DNA from: Daphnia carinata
Taxonomy: Eukaryota; Arthropoda; Branchiopoda; Diplostraca; Daphniidae
NCBI RefSeq assembly: GCF_022539665.2
Contig: NC_081335.1
Span: 1,116,001 to 1,180,000, forward strand
Direction of reading: 5' to 3'
Length of the DNA: 64,000 nucleotides
Positions 11,459 to 27,992 of the stretch are shown in pieces. Position 1 is the stretch's first letter. The number at the start of each line of letters is the position of its first letter. A program made the position numbers and the translations under genes. The notes under the pieces were generated by a model, which saw only the letters and a list, made by a program, of their open reading frames with translations, did not search any database and was not told the DNA's origin.

Positions 11459-11692
11459 ATGTCATGTCATCCATCCAATCAATACAATTTATTCAGTGTC
11501 TTGCCCCAACCAAGAATTTTTTCAGATCCAATGTTACTATTAACCTATATTGAGAAAAGAAAAACAACACCGTTAAACATATCAACTGTTGATCATGTAA
11601 CTTACATGACTCATAGATTCAACTTCTGGTGGAAGCTGGGGGAAGGACATACAAATTGCAGATTAACATCATTGTATAAGGCTCTTGAATGA
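11459..11692 (+). pseudogene. Truncated copy of the 121-residue arm ORF (arm B)
   Basis: C-terminal part only, beginning MSCHPSNQYN. The upstream 40 or so codons are still present but out of frame because of a one-base T insertion near 11415. The end of the frame also differs from the other three copies. Confidence 0.4.
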
Positions 11693-11883
11693 TAAACTAG
11701 CACCTGTACAATGTTGCATTGTTGATAGTTGTGTTCCCAGTACATGAAAATCCTTTCCTATTGGATAAAATTTTTTTTGGTAGATTAGACCTGCTTGGCA
11801 AAAAGGAGGAGAAATTCTTCGTCATAAATTCAAAATTATTTGAAGAAAAATCCTTTCATACCTAAAGAGTCCATGTATGATGT

Positions 11884-12084
11884 TCATCTCTGCAATGGCA
11901 GCAAAATTATAACATCTTTAGGGCCATTTAAGTACCCAGTTTCCCCAACACTCTGAACGCAAAGGACAAGTTGTTCTTTAGACAGAGAAGCAGAATTATT
12001 TGAGGTTTCTAGCTGTGACAGAACTATAAAGGATTGCTGTTGTACTGAATTTATTAACACAAGATGGTACTTCTCATTAGACAA
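11884..12084 (-). CDS. Arm ORF of 66 residues (arm B)
   Basis: Same frame as 9061-9261, starting MSNEKY and ending IILLPLQR. It has a handful of substitutions relative to the other three arms, so this arm is the most diverged of the four at this point. Confidence 0.35.
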   Translation of the reverse strand: MSNEKYHLVLINSVQQQSFIVLSQLETSNNSASLSKEQLVLCVQSVGETGYLNGPKDVIILLPLQR

Positions 12085-12142
12085 TGTGCATACTCTATTA
12101 CTTTACCTCATACCTTAATGGTAATGCACTCTCAGTGTTTTT

Positions 12143-12874
12143 TCATCTGTAGGCTGACTCTTCCATCCTGTAACACTTCCAGACTTGATTTGATCCCCCA
12201 TTAAATTCTGTGAATGCAAAATAATAGCATTAAAAATACTTTTTCAATAGACATAAAACCGAAAAGTACCTAATCCATGTTTCATGTTGAACTTGTGCCA
12301 TATCTTGGTTTCCGTACCACACCCATTTTCGGCCCAAATACGGTCCCACAATTGTTCACTTCCTTCACTGCATGGGCTTATTACTAACGATTCTTTTTGT
12401 GCAGCACTAACAGAATTTAAATTTAACACACTGTCAGGTGGTAGACTGAATATCTAAACAATAAATAATTGTTTGTTAAAATTCTATACTTATTTTGAAT
12501 TCTTATTTGAAAAGTTTATGTACCTGAATGTGTTCGCCTAATGCCAATTCATCCTCATGTTCAGTTAGGTTTGAGTTTGGAAAAACCTCCTTCACTGTTT
12601 GGAAACTGTTCCGTTCCAATTTGTTCTTTTCCCCTAGCTGAGCTTGTAGACTCAAACTTTGAGCTACAAAACACAAATGAATAAAAGCAAATAAATAGAA
12701 TCATTATGTATTAGGCCTTACCATCCTTAGCTTTGCTGTTATCTAATATTTTGTGCTGTTGCAATAATTGAGCCTGCAGGTCCATAATTTGATCTAATAA
12801 ACAATAATTAATAATTCAAAACAAATATAATAATGTTTATACTTACCATCCTTTTGTTGTATTATCTTATCCAT
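12143..12874 (-). CDS. Arm gene: small coiled-coil protein, five exons
   Basis: Predicted 162-residue protein. Exons on the minus strand: 12847-12874, 12722-12793, 12524-12663, 12270-12453, 12143-12207; phases agree throughout and all junctions are GT-AG. The N-terminal half has two leucine/glutamine-rich heptad-like stretches (MDLQAQLLQQHK, LSLQAQLGEKNK) suggesting a coiled coil. The second half contains EQLWDRIWAENGCGTET and ends QVWKCYRMEESAYR. It lies just inside the terminal repeat, as a mobile-element gene would. Arms A and D carry broken versions (deletion, frameshift) and arm C only the 3' part. I see no transposase, integrase or polymerase motif. Function unknown; it may be a DNA-binding accessory protein. 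Confidence 0.45.
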
Positions 12875-13082
12875 TTTTCAATTGTTCCTCCAGCCACGCA
12901 TTATTCTCCATCCACGCTACTGAACTAACTGCGAATGGCATCCAATGGACTGAAATTGCCTACGCCAGTAATAATGAGTCTGAGCGGTAGATGGCTACGT
13001 GTCGGAAAAAAAGAAAAAAGTGCGATTTTTTATTTTTTTTTCCGCCATTTTTTTTTTTTTTTCATGTAAAACGGATTGCCAT

Positions 13083-13250
13083 ATCACCTTTCGAAATCAT
13101 CACACTATAAATAAACAATAAGAAACAGCTAGCTAAACAGCCACAAATAGCCGCGGTTGTCCTATTGACCCTATCATGAAAGCATCTAGCGAAGGCATCG
13201 CAAACTACCGAACGATTGCATTAAAAAGAAAACTCGGGACTATTTTTTTT
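13083..13250. other. Short spacer between repeats
   Basis: Unremarkable AT-rich sequence between the palindromic element and the MITE-like element. Confidence 0.4.
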
Positions 13251-13617
13251 GTCGGGCTTATTTTTTACATCCGGCTGAGTCTTATCTTTAAACGGCGATT
13301 ATTTCAAAAACGGCTTACTTGACAAAACAACAAAGGGCTTTTTCCGAATCAGCGTTAAAATTAGGTTATACTGTGGGATTTTCATCGCATTCCGAGAGAT
13401 TTCGATTTTTTCCGATTTTGACAAAAGTGGGAAGGCTATAGCCTTCTCACTTTTTCAATTTTGGCAAAATTTTAGATTTTGCTTTAAATACATAGTTTCG
13501 ATGCAGAATTGAACGGGCAACACGAATATGAGGGTTGTTTTCTCGTGGGATTCATAGTTTTTGAAAAAAAACGTAAAAAACGATGAAGTTGGGTTAAAAA
13601 ATAAGCCCGGGCTTATA
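13251..13617. mobile_element. MITE-like element with cgggcttatttttta ends
   Basis: A 367 bp block whose ends are inverted: gtcgggcttattttttac at 13251-13268 and gttaaaaaataagcccgggc at 13593-13612. No ORF of note. Related fragments with aagcccgac/gtcgggctt ends lie at 39640-39680, so the family is repeated in the window. Non-autonomous DNA transposon is the simplest reading; the flanks were not resolved into a target duplication. Confidence 0.55.
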
Positions 13618-13716
13618 TTGTCGTGATTAAAATTTTTGCCTATTAAAAAATAATAGCATTAAATCTAGATAACTGTAGATGATTCTGATTCAAAATTAAC
13701 CAAGGAACACGGAAAT

Positions 13717-13889
13717 GGAACTTGTTTTTACGTAGAGTTTATACTTTTGGAGTAATCTAAAATATAAAATTAGTGTGTGTGCGAAACGAAACCATTACTA
13801 ACCCGCCAGTACGCTACAGCGCTAGCGTGACACATCAAACTTCTTTGATTATTCAAAAACCATAAACTTTACGTAAAAACAAAGTTCAT
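13717..13889. repeat. Inverted repeat around acttgtttttacgta
   Basis: Arms ggaacttgtttttacgtag (13717-13735) and acgtaaaaacaaagttcat (13871-13889) are near-perfect inverse copies and extend inward through the tttata/tataaa parts. The middle has a small palindrome cgctagcg. Could be a second, shorter MITE. Confidence 0.5.
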
Positions 13890-14399
13890 ATAATAATTCC
13901 TAAAAATAAACATATTAAACTGTATGCTAGGACAACAACTTTATCTGGTACCAGTTATTATTTTATGTATAGTTCCACTCTTAAGGTGTAGTGATTTATT
14001 TGTTGGTGGATTGATACTGTATGATGCTACAGGTTCTCCTTAAATTGTGGTGATTAAAATCACGAGTGGTGTCGTTTCCAGTATGGGGAAGGTTTATAGA
14101 TCCCATATTCTGATATTGTAAAACAATCTTTTCTCCTTTATTGCCTGATGGGAAAAGCTAGAACTGATTCTAATCTAGAAATTAAACAGAAAGAGTTCTG
14201 CCCGCGAAGTCACAGTTGTGCATAATCTCGAGAGAAGAATTTTTAAATCCTAGGGTTGGAAGAATGATTATCTGGTGCCGAAAACTTTTATTTAGTATTG
14301 AAATTAAATTTTTTTTTTATTTTTTTTAATGATTATTTGCCTTATCCATTTGGATATGTTTGTAAGCAAAAAAAAAACGACGATTACCATAGGTTTAGT
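13890..14399. other. 3' flank of USP5-like gene
   Basis: AT-rich sequence with T-runs. No gene seen; probably contains the 3' UTR of the minus-strand deubiquitinase gene. Confidence 0.4.
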
Positions 14400-17300
14400 T
14401 TATGGTGATCGACGGTACAGATATAGATATCCCAACTCAAAGGGAGGGTTTTCAGACACGGCCACCTTTTCATCGTTGTAAATTACCCAGCGCCCATCTC
14501 TTTTAATGTGGCAAACGTAGTGACCGACACTTGTTGACGTCCCCATGTGTGAAATGAAAGCGGCCAATTCATAAACTAAGGCGAGGAAAAAAATAGTTAA
14601 ATTATCCATCTAGGCAAATAATCTCATCAAATCTAGGCTAATAATTTTCATACCAGGTGGGCCATCTATAAATGTGGGTTCAGAAAGAGCGGATGCGTTG
14701 GTGGGGGTTGCAGAAGGGGCTGGTGCGCAATCGCCGCTGCTTATCTCATCGGGATGAGAAAATATCCAGTCGGCTGCGCGTTCCACGTTATTATCTGTAT
14801 TTTGCAAGGCCTTGACGCACTGGGAACGACTAAATCCCATTGACTGAAGCATGGCGACGCCCTCTTCATCTGCTTTGAAGATACCTGTGGAGGGTGCAAC
14901 GATACCCCGTAATGATATCCTTTATTTATTTGTTACACAAATTATACCCGATGAAGAATTTAATAGTGGGGTCAAGAAATCTGGATCGTCCATGTGTTCC
15001 ATGATCCACTGGGTAGCGGCCTCAAGTCCAGCGCCATGCGTGAGAATAGCTGCACGCTTGCATGCAACCAGCGGGAATCCCATTTCAGTCAAAGATTCCA
15101 CGACGGCCAAATCGGCAGCGGGTTCAACAGCGGAATTGGAAGCTGTATCAAATATGTGAACGAAAAAAAAATTATAAAACAAAAAATAAAAGACTTGCAT
15201 TACTAACGGCTGTTTGTTTACCCAGCTGATCAATGGTTTCATCGGACATCAAAACTTCATTAGTTTGTTTTCCATCAGCTTTCATAAAGGACAGATCAAT
15301 AACCAGCGGAATTTCAACAGCAACGTCTAATTTTACTGGCGTCCAGTCCTCTGCCAAAGTGAACTTTCGCAACTGAATCCACAAATAGTCCGGAAAGGTA
15401 GCTAATTTTGTTGTTCTACAAGTAATAAATTACAATAAAATAATTTATCATTTTTATCCCATGAGCTAAATACTTCAGGGCAGTTGTTTTTGCATTGATG
15501 GCACTGCTGTAGAAATTCTGGACCTCTTCAGGACGGATAAGGGCTTCGAAGCATGATTGAAGTGTAACTTTTGGTCGTACCACATCGTCCGATTTGCTGT
15601 CAAAATGGAACAATCGATAAAACCTGAATTTAGCACGTTGTTGTACACAATAAAACTTACAATGGTTGTCCTGCAGCCATGGCCGCTTTCTTCTGCTCAT
15701 TGAATAGGCGAACTTCTTCGGTGTTAGATGCCGTATCAAGTGGAACAGGTACTGGTAAATGGTATTCAGGTCTAAAGAAAAAGATGTTTAACTTAAATAC
15801 ATGAAAACGTATTACGCTGGTCATCGTACCTGCGCGTATAACGAACTTGCCCAGATGCAAGGCACTGTAGTCGTTCTTCAACCTGAAACTTAAAGCTTTC
15901 GACCGGACTAGTTGAAGGCTTGGGATGAACTCTCATATTCCGCTAATGTAGTGAACATTATTGCCAAAACGAGTTCGCATTTTATATTAGTGCCCTTAAC
16001 ACTACATATAGTGAAAAATAGAAGTAAAGAAATTTCCTACCTCTGTGATGTTGATCATATGGAGTAAAAATTCCACGGCGTCTTGTTGTCGTTTTGTTGA
16101 AAATTCCGGGTGACCCTTACCGACTAGTGATTTAAACATGGAAGGTTTAATACCCTGCTGATGCTGGTTTTCTACATCGTCAATCGGGAGGGAATAACGC
16201 CCGGAAAGGATTCCCACAGCCAATTTTGACCTAGAAATACAGATCGATAATACAGCATTAGGAAAAAAGAAGGAAACCATTTGGCAGGGAAATTCCGCTT
16301 ACATTTGAACATTGAAATCCTGGAAGGCGTTTGTATCAGCAGCACTAATGATGGCATCTTGGTCGTTAAAAAAACTAAAGGTAGATTTATTAAATTCTAG
16401 TGAATAATCTCTTTGCCCTATGATTTTGTGCAACTACCGTTCTTGAAATGAAGGTACCGTGAAAAGAACTTGAATGACACTGTTAAGATAGCACGAATTG
16501 CCAAGGTTCGTCAATCCTGTATAACCCGGTCCAAACAATGGAACTAACGATTTTCCGGTTTCCTGAATGGAAGCCCATTCACCTACCCGCTGGTTTAAGT
16601 CAATCTCTAATTCGGCCATTGATTTATCCGTCTAAAACGTAACAAGAAAAGATTGAATATTAACAGCTAGGATTGTGAAGGAACTAACTATTACTTTTTT
16701 CATTCCATCCATATTTATGCCAAAGTGTGCAAGATGATGTTTCAGATATGGATCCTCAACCATGTCGTCTTCAGCATAGCTATACACATCTGCTTTACCA
16801 TCCCCTGAGATCGTACCCAACTTGACAGCTAATGGATAACCTATCAAAAATTTTTTTGATAAAAAATTAAAAGAAATAGTTACAGATAGGTGTCAAAATT
16901 ATGGTACTGATGCTTCTTCAACTAAATTTTACCAGTAGCTTCATAATGTTCGAGGGCGTGATTGTTACCCCCTGTTCCATCGAAAAATTTACGACCGCAT
17001 AACACGGTTCCATCTGATAAATTCATCCAGAGGTTTTCTGTTTTATCACACTTGGAGCATTGCCATCCTTGTGGTGGGACTCTTACGCCGTTGTGTAATT
17101 GCTCCAGATTTGCGGCAAATTTGGAAACCTGTCTGTTTTCTCCATCCCAAGTTGATTCAAGAGCTGACAATTCTTCTAAATGTCTAGCACTTGGTGCAGC
17201 TAGAATTCCTTGAATACTATTCTCCAGCTGCACATTACAACAAAAGAAAACAAATTTATCTTTATTGTTACGAATGGTTCTTTTATCAAGGCTAAATACC

Positions 17301-17859
17301 TCAAGTGGTAGATTAGGGTGTGGAAGTGGGATTTCAATTGGGCCAGGATATATGGCAACAGAATGTTTTTCTTCATATTCAAACTTTGTGGTACTTTCCA
17401 TGGGAAAACCCCCTTCTATACCAATAGCCAACCTAGTTATTTTCTTTTCAGGTTCTAATTCACTTTTCTCTTGTGGCAACAACTTTTTGATTTTCCTCAG
17501 GTGAAGGAAAATTTTGTTTCCAGTTTTCTTTACATGGTGATCAACATAATCACGACCATAACCCAGAAACGTGTTTAAGCACACATATAAGCCAGTCTCA
17601 GATTCCTTTAATAAACAATAGAGGGTATTAACTTTATGGAACAAATATTTTTAAAAAACCTAAAACAGGGGAGTAGGGCTATTCATACAGATATTATTCG
17701 AAGGCGAAATATACTATATGATTGCATAAAACCTGACATATTTACCGGCGTGTCAAAGGAAAGCAAACATTCATCCTTGAAGACTTTATCTCCAGGCTTC
17801 GGTACTCTCATAGCAGATAAATAAGGTTTTAAAGTTTCACCCAAATTCGAATCCTCCAT
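14400..17859 (-). CDS. USP5: Ubiquitin carboxyl-terminal hydrolase 5/13 (isopeptidase T)
   Basis: Cysteine deubiquitinase that disassembles free polyubiquitin chains and recycles ubiquitin in cytosol and nucleus. Starts [10 protein letters not shown] at 17859; exon 1 is 17746-17859 (38 codons), exon 2 17300-17605, exon 3 from 17228 down, with about a dozen exons to the stop at 14400. Domains in order: N-terminal cryptic and true zf-UBP ([13 protein letters not shown]...[11 protein letters not shown]), the Cys box [19 protein letters not shown] near 16450-16530, two UBA domains (around 15000-15140 and 14760-14850) and the His box [13 protein letters not shown] with WVIYND near the C-terminus. 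This UBA pair inside the catalytic core is the USP5/USP13 layout. USP5 is more likely than USP13 as arthropods usually keep one gene, but this is inference. Confidence 0.92.
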
Positions 17860-19017
17860 TTTATTTGGCTTTGTGTTCAAGAATCTGTCACTTCCAGCCG
17901 CTTACAGTTCCCTATTTCACTTTTCTTTGCTGATCTCACTAAGTTGTCTGCTTCACTACAGACCACGAAATAAAAGAACGTGATGGCCGCCATAAGGCTA
18001 AGAAGCAGCGGGGGTAGACAGGCTCAGTGTTGCCCATGATGGCGCGATGAACGTTTTGAAAATTTCACTGGCGTTTTTCCCGTTTTCCTTACTGATGCAC
18101 CGCTTCACATACGGGCTTTATTACGTGTAACTATTATTATAAGAAATTACGAACTACGTTTAAATATATTCATTTGTAGTTTTCCGTTTTCTAGTGCGTG
18201 TAAATTCTTTTAATATTTTTCTCTCGTCTCTAATCCTCCCTAATAAAATGTCAAATTGCCCTGTTAATATTCCCGTTGGTGGGATATTGTTTTTTTAGGA
18301 GGACTATAGTTGCGTGATAAATGGGAAAGAATTCATAAGAATTAGGGAAGGGCCCGTCCCCAATTCCAATAACTATTAAAATACATTCAAAAATTCATAT
18401 ATTTACATACAATTGCGTTTGATAAGGTCAGCGTGTGATGCGCTAGATCAGTATGGAAACGGGAAAAGGGCCAAACGTTTTCGAAGCGTACGACGCTACT
18501 CCATCGGTGAGATCGATAATATCCATCAAGCACAACATAGGGACAGTCTCTGTGCCCCTTTGTACTGCTACTGAGTTAAAAGGGATTGCAAATAAGGACG
18601 AGAGAGGATTTCTGCGGCTAATTCATAAACATTGCACTTCTGTACACATTATTTGTTACATTTGTTGAAATTTTATTAACAACCAAAGTATAACACTGGA
18701 TACCTATCTTACAACTACTATACGGAATATCTAGCTTTTTCTGTTGACGAGGTTGTCAAGAAGATCATACTTGGCGCGTTTTACTCTCTACTCATGTACT
18801 TGCCAATATATAAAACAAACTTTAACTTTGTTGATGCATACAGAGCGCACAACATTCTTTCATCTTAAAGGACACTTATTACGTAAATAATCCGTTATGG
18901 AAATCCTTTTACGCTAAACACATTTTCAATTTTATGTCAAAAGGGAAATCACAGTTTGTCAAAACAGCAGAAAGATTTGAATTTGATGAATTTTACAAGT
19001 TAACAAGTAGTAAAATA
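17860..19017. other. Spacer upstream of USP5-like gene
   Basis: Probable promoter and 5' UTR of the USP5-like gene at the left, and 3' flank of the YccV-domain gene at the right. A 71-codon plus-strand ORF at 18453-18668 has no domain or splice context and is not called. No repeats seen. Confidence 0.45.
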
Positions 19018-19855
19018 TTAATCTTTCGGATAAATTGCTTGAAGCCAAGGCCTTGGGATGTACCTACTGCCATCATAGAATTCAAAATATTCATCTAGAT
19101 TAGGATGAATTACATGGACATTCGTTAGTAGTTCTAGATTCTCATCTGGTGTATAGGTGAATTGTGGGTTAAGGCGATCTCTGGTATCAATGGCAATTAA
19201 ATAGTTTGGCTGATCTGCATCTTTGGTTTTATAAAGCTCTTTTAAATATTCAGGGGGAGCTTGGGCTTTGTAATCCCATCCAACAATGACTCCCCTCAAC
19301 TGTTTATATTTGTGCATAACAACATCCCCTATTCGAAAGTGTATGTTTGAAGACCTTACATAACGAGGTACAGTTGAACTAGCAAACATGTTGTTCTGAA
19401 GACTTCTAAATTCCAAGACTTCTTTTGCTGGAGATTCATCAGCTAGTTTGTCTCCTTGCCTAGATAACCCTGGTGTTAACACCAACAAGGAAAATGTACT
19501 ACTGATCACCTAAAAATGGCACATGACATTTTGTCCTTACCTGTTACATATTCAGCTAATGTGATGACATTTTCCCAACAACTTCGAGTATGTAGTCTAA
19601 GAAAATTTTGGCAGCCATCCATGAATTCCATGACTGATTTCAGTACTGGACGGGGTTGTTGGAATTCATGGGACAACCAGAACTGGAAAGGTACAACCAA
19701 CAGCTGCACAAATAGTTACAATATAGGAGACATTACATCTCTTCTAAAAAAAAAAAATCTGGAAAAAACTAACACCTGAAACACCAATCACTTGACTTGA
19801 GTACCCTTACCAATAATAAGAGTTGCACAGTGTCTCGGCGATTTAATAGTGGCAT
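19018..19855 (-). CDS. YccV/HspQ-like (hemimethylated DNA-binding fold) domain protein
   Basis: Predicted 219 residues from three exons: 19811-19855, 19541-19703 and 19018-19469, with phases summing to 220 codons. The N-terminus (MPLLNRRDTVQLLLL, then LLVVPFQFWLSHEF) is hydrophobic, so a signal anchor is possible. The C-terminal 110 residues match the YccV-like domain: FRIGDVVMHKYKQLRGVIVG, then WD, PNYLIAIDTRDR and a conserved RYIPRPWLQAIYP end. In bacteria this fold occurs in HspQ; in animals it is found in FBXO21 and in small proteins like this one. No F-box is seen here. Biochemical role unknown. It lies between the USP5-like and S2P genes on the same strand with its own start. Confidence 0.75.
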
Positions 19856-20125
19856 TTTAAAATAGCAACAACTATTCTGCCAATAAGCTAAACACAAACA
19901 ACGATATTTGAAAGACACGTCATATACGTAGTTCCTTAATTGTCCACTTGTTTTGACTGATAACTCAGGGATCATGAAAAATGCAACATAGACGCCAGAG
20001 TCACGCATCGGCCGAAGCGCCGTTAATGGCAACATTTTAAAATGTTTTTGTGCCTTAACCAGAGATTAGCTTCACTGAAATATGTATTTTAATGTAGGAT
20101 ACAGGGATTTTTGAAACTTGAATTA

Positions 20126-21901
20126 TTACAAAAACATTGAAAGCAAACTAAACGCAATATTGATAATCACAAGAGAAGTTCCAGAGAAAATAAGGGCGCG
20201 CTGAGCTTGCCGTTTCATAGAAACATTTTCGCAACCTTTAAATACCACTTCTGTAAGTGCTCCCACAATATGCTGACCATCCATATAAATGCAAGGAACA
20301 ACATTTAAGACAGCCAAACCAGCGGAGAAAGAAAACAAATACCACATTAAGTGGTATAACACATTAACATAGTTAGGACCAATAAATGTCCTGGGTACGT
20401 AGTTTGATACAATAACAGATCGATAAATTTCGTCAGGATTGCCTACAAAAATTATGGAGGCGGCATTCTTTCGCTGGATTAGTATTAGCCTTGAGGAATC
20501 AGCTTCGTTTTCTAATTCTGACTGAAATGATGGACTAAGGCACGTTTGGTTTTGGGAGCAATCTTTATGATTGGAACACCAAGCTGTGGATAATTCTGAA
20601 ACTTCCCTTGCTCTCAAGCAGTGCTGATTTGAGATTAAATCAGATGACGAAAGGAAGCACAAATGTGACTGACTTAATTCTGAGTTATTGCAGCAGCCTA
20701 ATTGATCATTTGCTACGACATCGGAAAGATATGCGTTATTAACACAGAAACCTGACGAAGATGCATGTAAAATAGCCGCCAAACATTGCTTCCAAGTCTT
20801 GTCCTCTGTAACACGACAACTATTGACACCTGTCAATTGATCTCCAATTTGAAAATCGTGATATCCACCTACCGAATACTAAAAATTTAAAGAGCGCAAA
20901 TTAAGTTCAATTTAACGAAGGAAAAAACAAAAAGCTATGATTGATATTTTGTTGTGCAACGCACCCCATCTAAGTTGAGAACAGAAACTCCGGCCCCGGT
21001 TTGAAATAAGGGCATCAGCAAGATAGGCAGAGATGTCACAATTAAAAACGCAACTATCGATAAAACAATGTTGTGCCAAATCTGCAAATATAAAAATGAT
21101 AGGTTCACTGTGTTAATACCTTTTAAACAAAGAAGATGTAGTGATACTAGAGGTTTTTTTAAAGGAATAGTACCCCAGCACAGTAGATCTTCAGTTGCTT
21201 CCATGGAGGAAGGCTAGTAACATCCTTTGTTGGCAACTCAACAAATGCAGCAGGAACAACAAGCCAAACAATAAGGCCAAAACTTATCAGCGGGATCTGC
21301 TCGCTGAAGGTAGAAAGAGTTAATGTTACAATGCATACACAAAACCAGTTTAACTATTACAAAGGAGATTGTAATACCTCACAGCAGCTAAGGCATGACC
21401 TATCTCATGAACAACTGTGCATACTAAGAGTGTAATTAAATAGTATGGTAAATCAGTTGAGGGTAAATTGACTCCTGGAACAACAGGTTGAAGTATGGCT
21501 TCGTGATTCTCATGTTGTCTTATATTTTCAAAACTTACAACTGCTGTGCTGGCCAACAGGATCAATGAAGGAATGCAAAGCAAAATTGTAATCATTGTTC
21601 CAAGACTATACCACCAGCTCAGTTTATATTTTTTCCTTGTTGCCCAGTTGCTAATTTTTTTATTAAACAGTGATGTAGTCCATCGTAAACTCATAAAATC
21701 AATTTGAACAGGAGCCATAGACAGAAAGTTCTTGTATCTTTGTGAATTATTTCCCTGTGAGAAGTAAAACGAAAAATGAGCAAAATAAATGATTGGAGAA
21801 AAGATAGTAGGTTCATGTTTTTTTACCTTCAGGCATCTATCAGAGCAATATATGAATATGTGTACAAGGATAACAAACCCAAATACATTTGTAACTTCCA
21901 T
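20126..21901 (-). CDS. MBTPS2: Site-2 protease, membrane metalloprotease
   Basis: Intramembrane zinc metalloprotease of the Golgi that releases membrane-bound transcription factors (SREBP, ATF6) after site-1 cleavage. Five exons: 21827-21901, 21378-21754, 21174-21303, 20965-21081 and 20126-20878, giving 483 residues (human about 519). The catalytic motif HEIGH is in exon 2 within a hydrophobic segment (LLVCTVVHEIGHALAAVR). The third metal ligand lies in LNVVPCIYMDGQHI near the C-terminus, matching the family's LDG motif. A Cys-rich luminal loop and several membrane segments surround them, and the N-terminal segment VFGFVILVHIFIY acts as the first membrane helix. All key residues are present, so it should be active. 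Confidence 0.92.
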
Positions 21902-22801
21902 CCTTTCAAGCCGAGGTTTAAATTAAGCCAAAACTTAAGAGAAATATTCGGTGAAATTCAATCGAGTCTATACAATACTGTTTCAGTACCTATTTATTGC
22001 TAAACTTGGTCTTCTTGGACTACAGGTAAAATTGTTTTTATCACTTTAAGAACCTTATTTAACTGGTGTATGCAATGCCAACTATGACTGGATTTATGAA
22101 CATACAGTGCTATATATACGAAAAACGAATATTCCACAATTACAGGTTGTCTACCCAAACTTCGCTTTCTTGGCAACAGTCGACAATAATTATTGTTGGT
22201 TTGTAGCAGACTTCATTCGAATTCGTTTCAGCGGGTGCTGCTTGTGCCTTCAGTCACCCATGTTTAGTACCAAAACAGCATGCGTGATGGCATTGCAGCA
22301 TAAATGAAAATGAGTGTGCTCAAAATGAACTTCAGCAAACCAGTTGGTATACTACCTTTTATCGAGCCAAAAGTATAATAGCAAACGACCACAGGTCTGA
22401 TGACGGCAGTTACGCCTACAACTTTCCAAAAACAGTGTAAAGATCGAAACACTGGATCGAATTTATTTAACAATCTAACATGGTATGGTCATGGACATAA
22501 GATCTTTATTGTCTTGATTTGTTTGTTGGTTTTTTTTTTCGTTCACATCGTCCACTTACAATTGTTTAAAAAATCATACACACAGATGGGGGAAAACACG
22601 GGCGGTGAACCCAGTAGTAGAAAGGAGTTTAGAAACAACGAGTTGCAGTGTTGGACAAGAGAGTATAACAATTCTCCTTTATCTATCATTGTTTAAAAAT
22701 AGGCAGAGCGATTAATTCAATCAAATGGCATCGGAGAGATGATTGATTCGATTGCAACTTTGCAAGTAATAGGGACAGACAAGATTCCTTTAGATAGTCA
22801 C
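21902..22801. other. Spacer between S2P and SIN3 genes
   Basis: Probable promoter of the S2P gene plus 3' UTR of SIN3. A 69-codon hydrophobic minus-strand ORF (22264-22473) could code a small membrane protein but has no recognised family and no splice partner, so it is left uncalled. Confidence 0.4.

Positions 22802-27992
<5,191 letters not shown>

Larger units (their letters stand above)
8430..13082. mobile_element. Palindromic inverted-repeat element, copy 1
   Basis: Two long arms in inverted orientation (8430-10243 and 10901-13082) flank a 657 bp spacer. Both outer ends carry the same ordered marks: ATGRCAATCCGTTTTAC, a poly-A/T tract, then ccgacacgtagccatctacc. The arms match along their length, but the left arm lacks about 350 bp present in the right arm. 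It contains a small spliced gene, conserved short ORFs and tRNA-like sequences. A second copy lies at 41430-45627. No transposase motif or clear target-site duplication is visible, so the class is unknown. Confidence 0.85.
10901..13082 (-). repeat. Right arm B of palindromic element 1
   Basis: Inverted partner of arm A and the most complete arm in the window, with every exon of the arm gene open. It has a one-base T insertion near 11415 that breaks the 121-residue antisense ORF, and keeps the 66-residue ORF at 11884-12084 with a few changes. Confidence 0.85.

Noticed and set aside
12115-12207. Arm-gene last exon read as GSVTGWKSQPTDEKTL, faintly like a BEN-domain end
   Set aside because: The upstream exons enter this exon in a different phase, so this frame is not the one spliced; the likeness is too short.
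8430-13082. Reading the palindrome as an assembly artefact
   Set aside because: The arms differ by a deletion, indels and substitutions, and the second copy differs in spacer orientation and left end, so simple duplication by the assembler is unlikely, though long reads should confirm.
18453-18668. 71-codon plus-strand ORF
   Set aside because: No domain, splice context or codon pattern beyond chance.
22264-22473. Hydrophobic 69-codon minus-strand ORF
   Set aside because: No recognised family and no acceptable splice partner; could be chance in AT-rich DNA.
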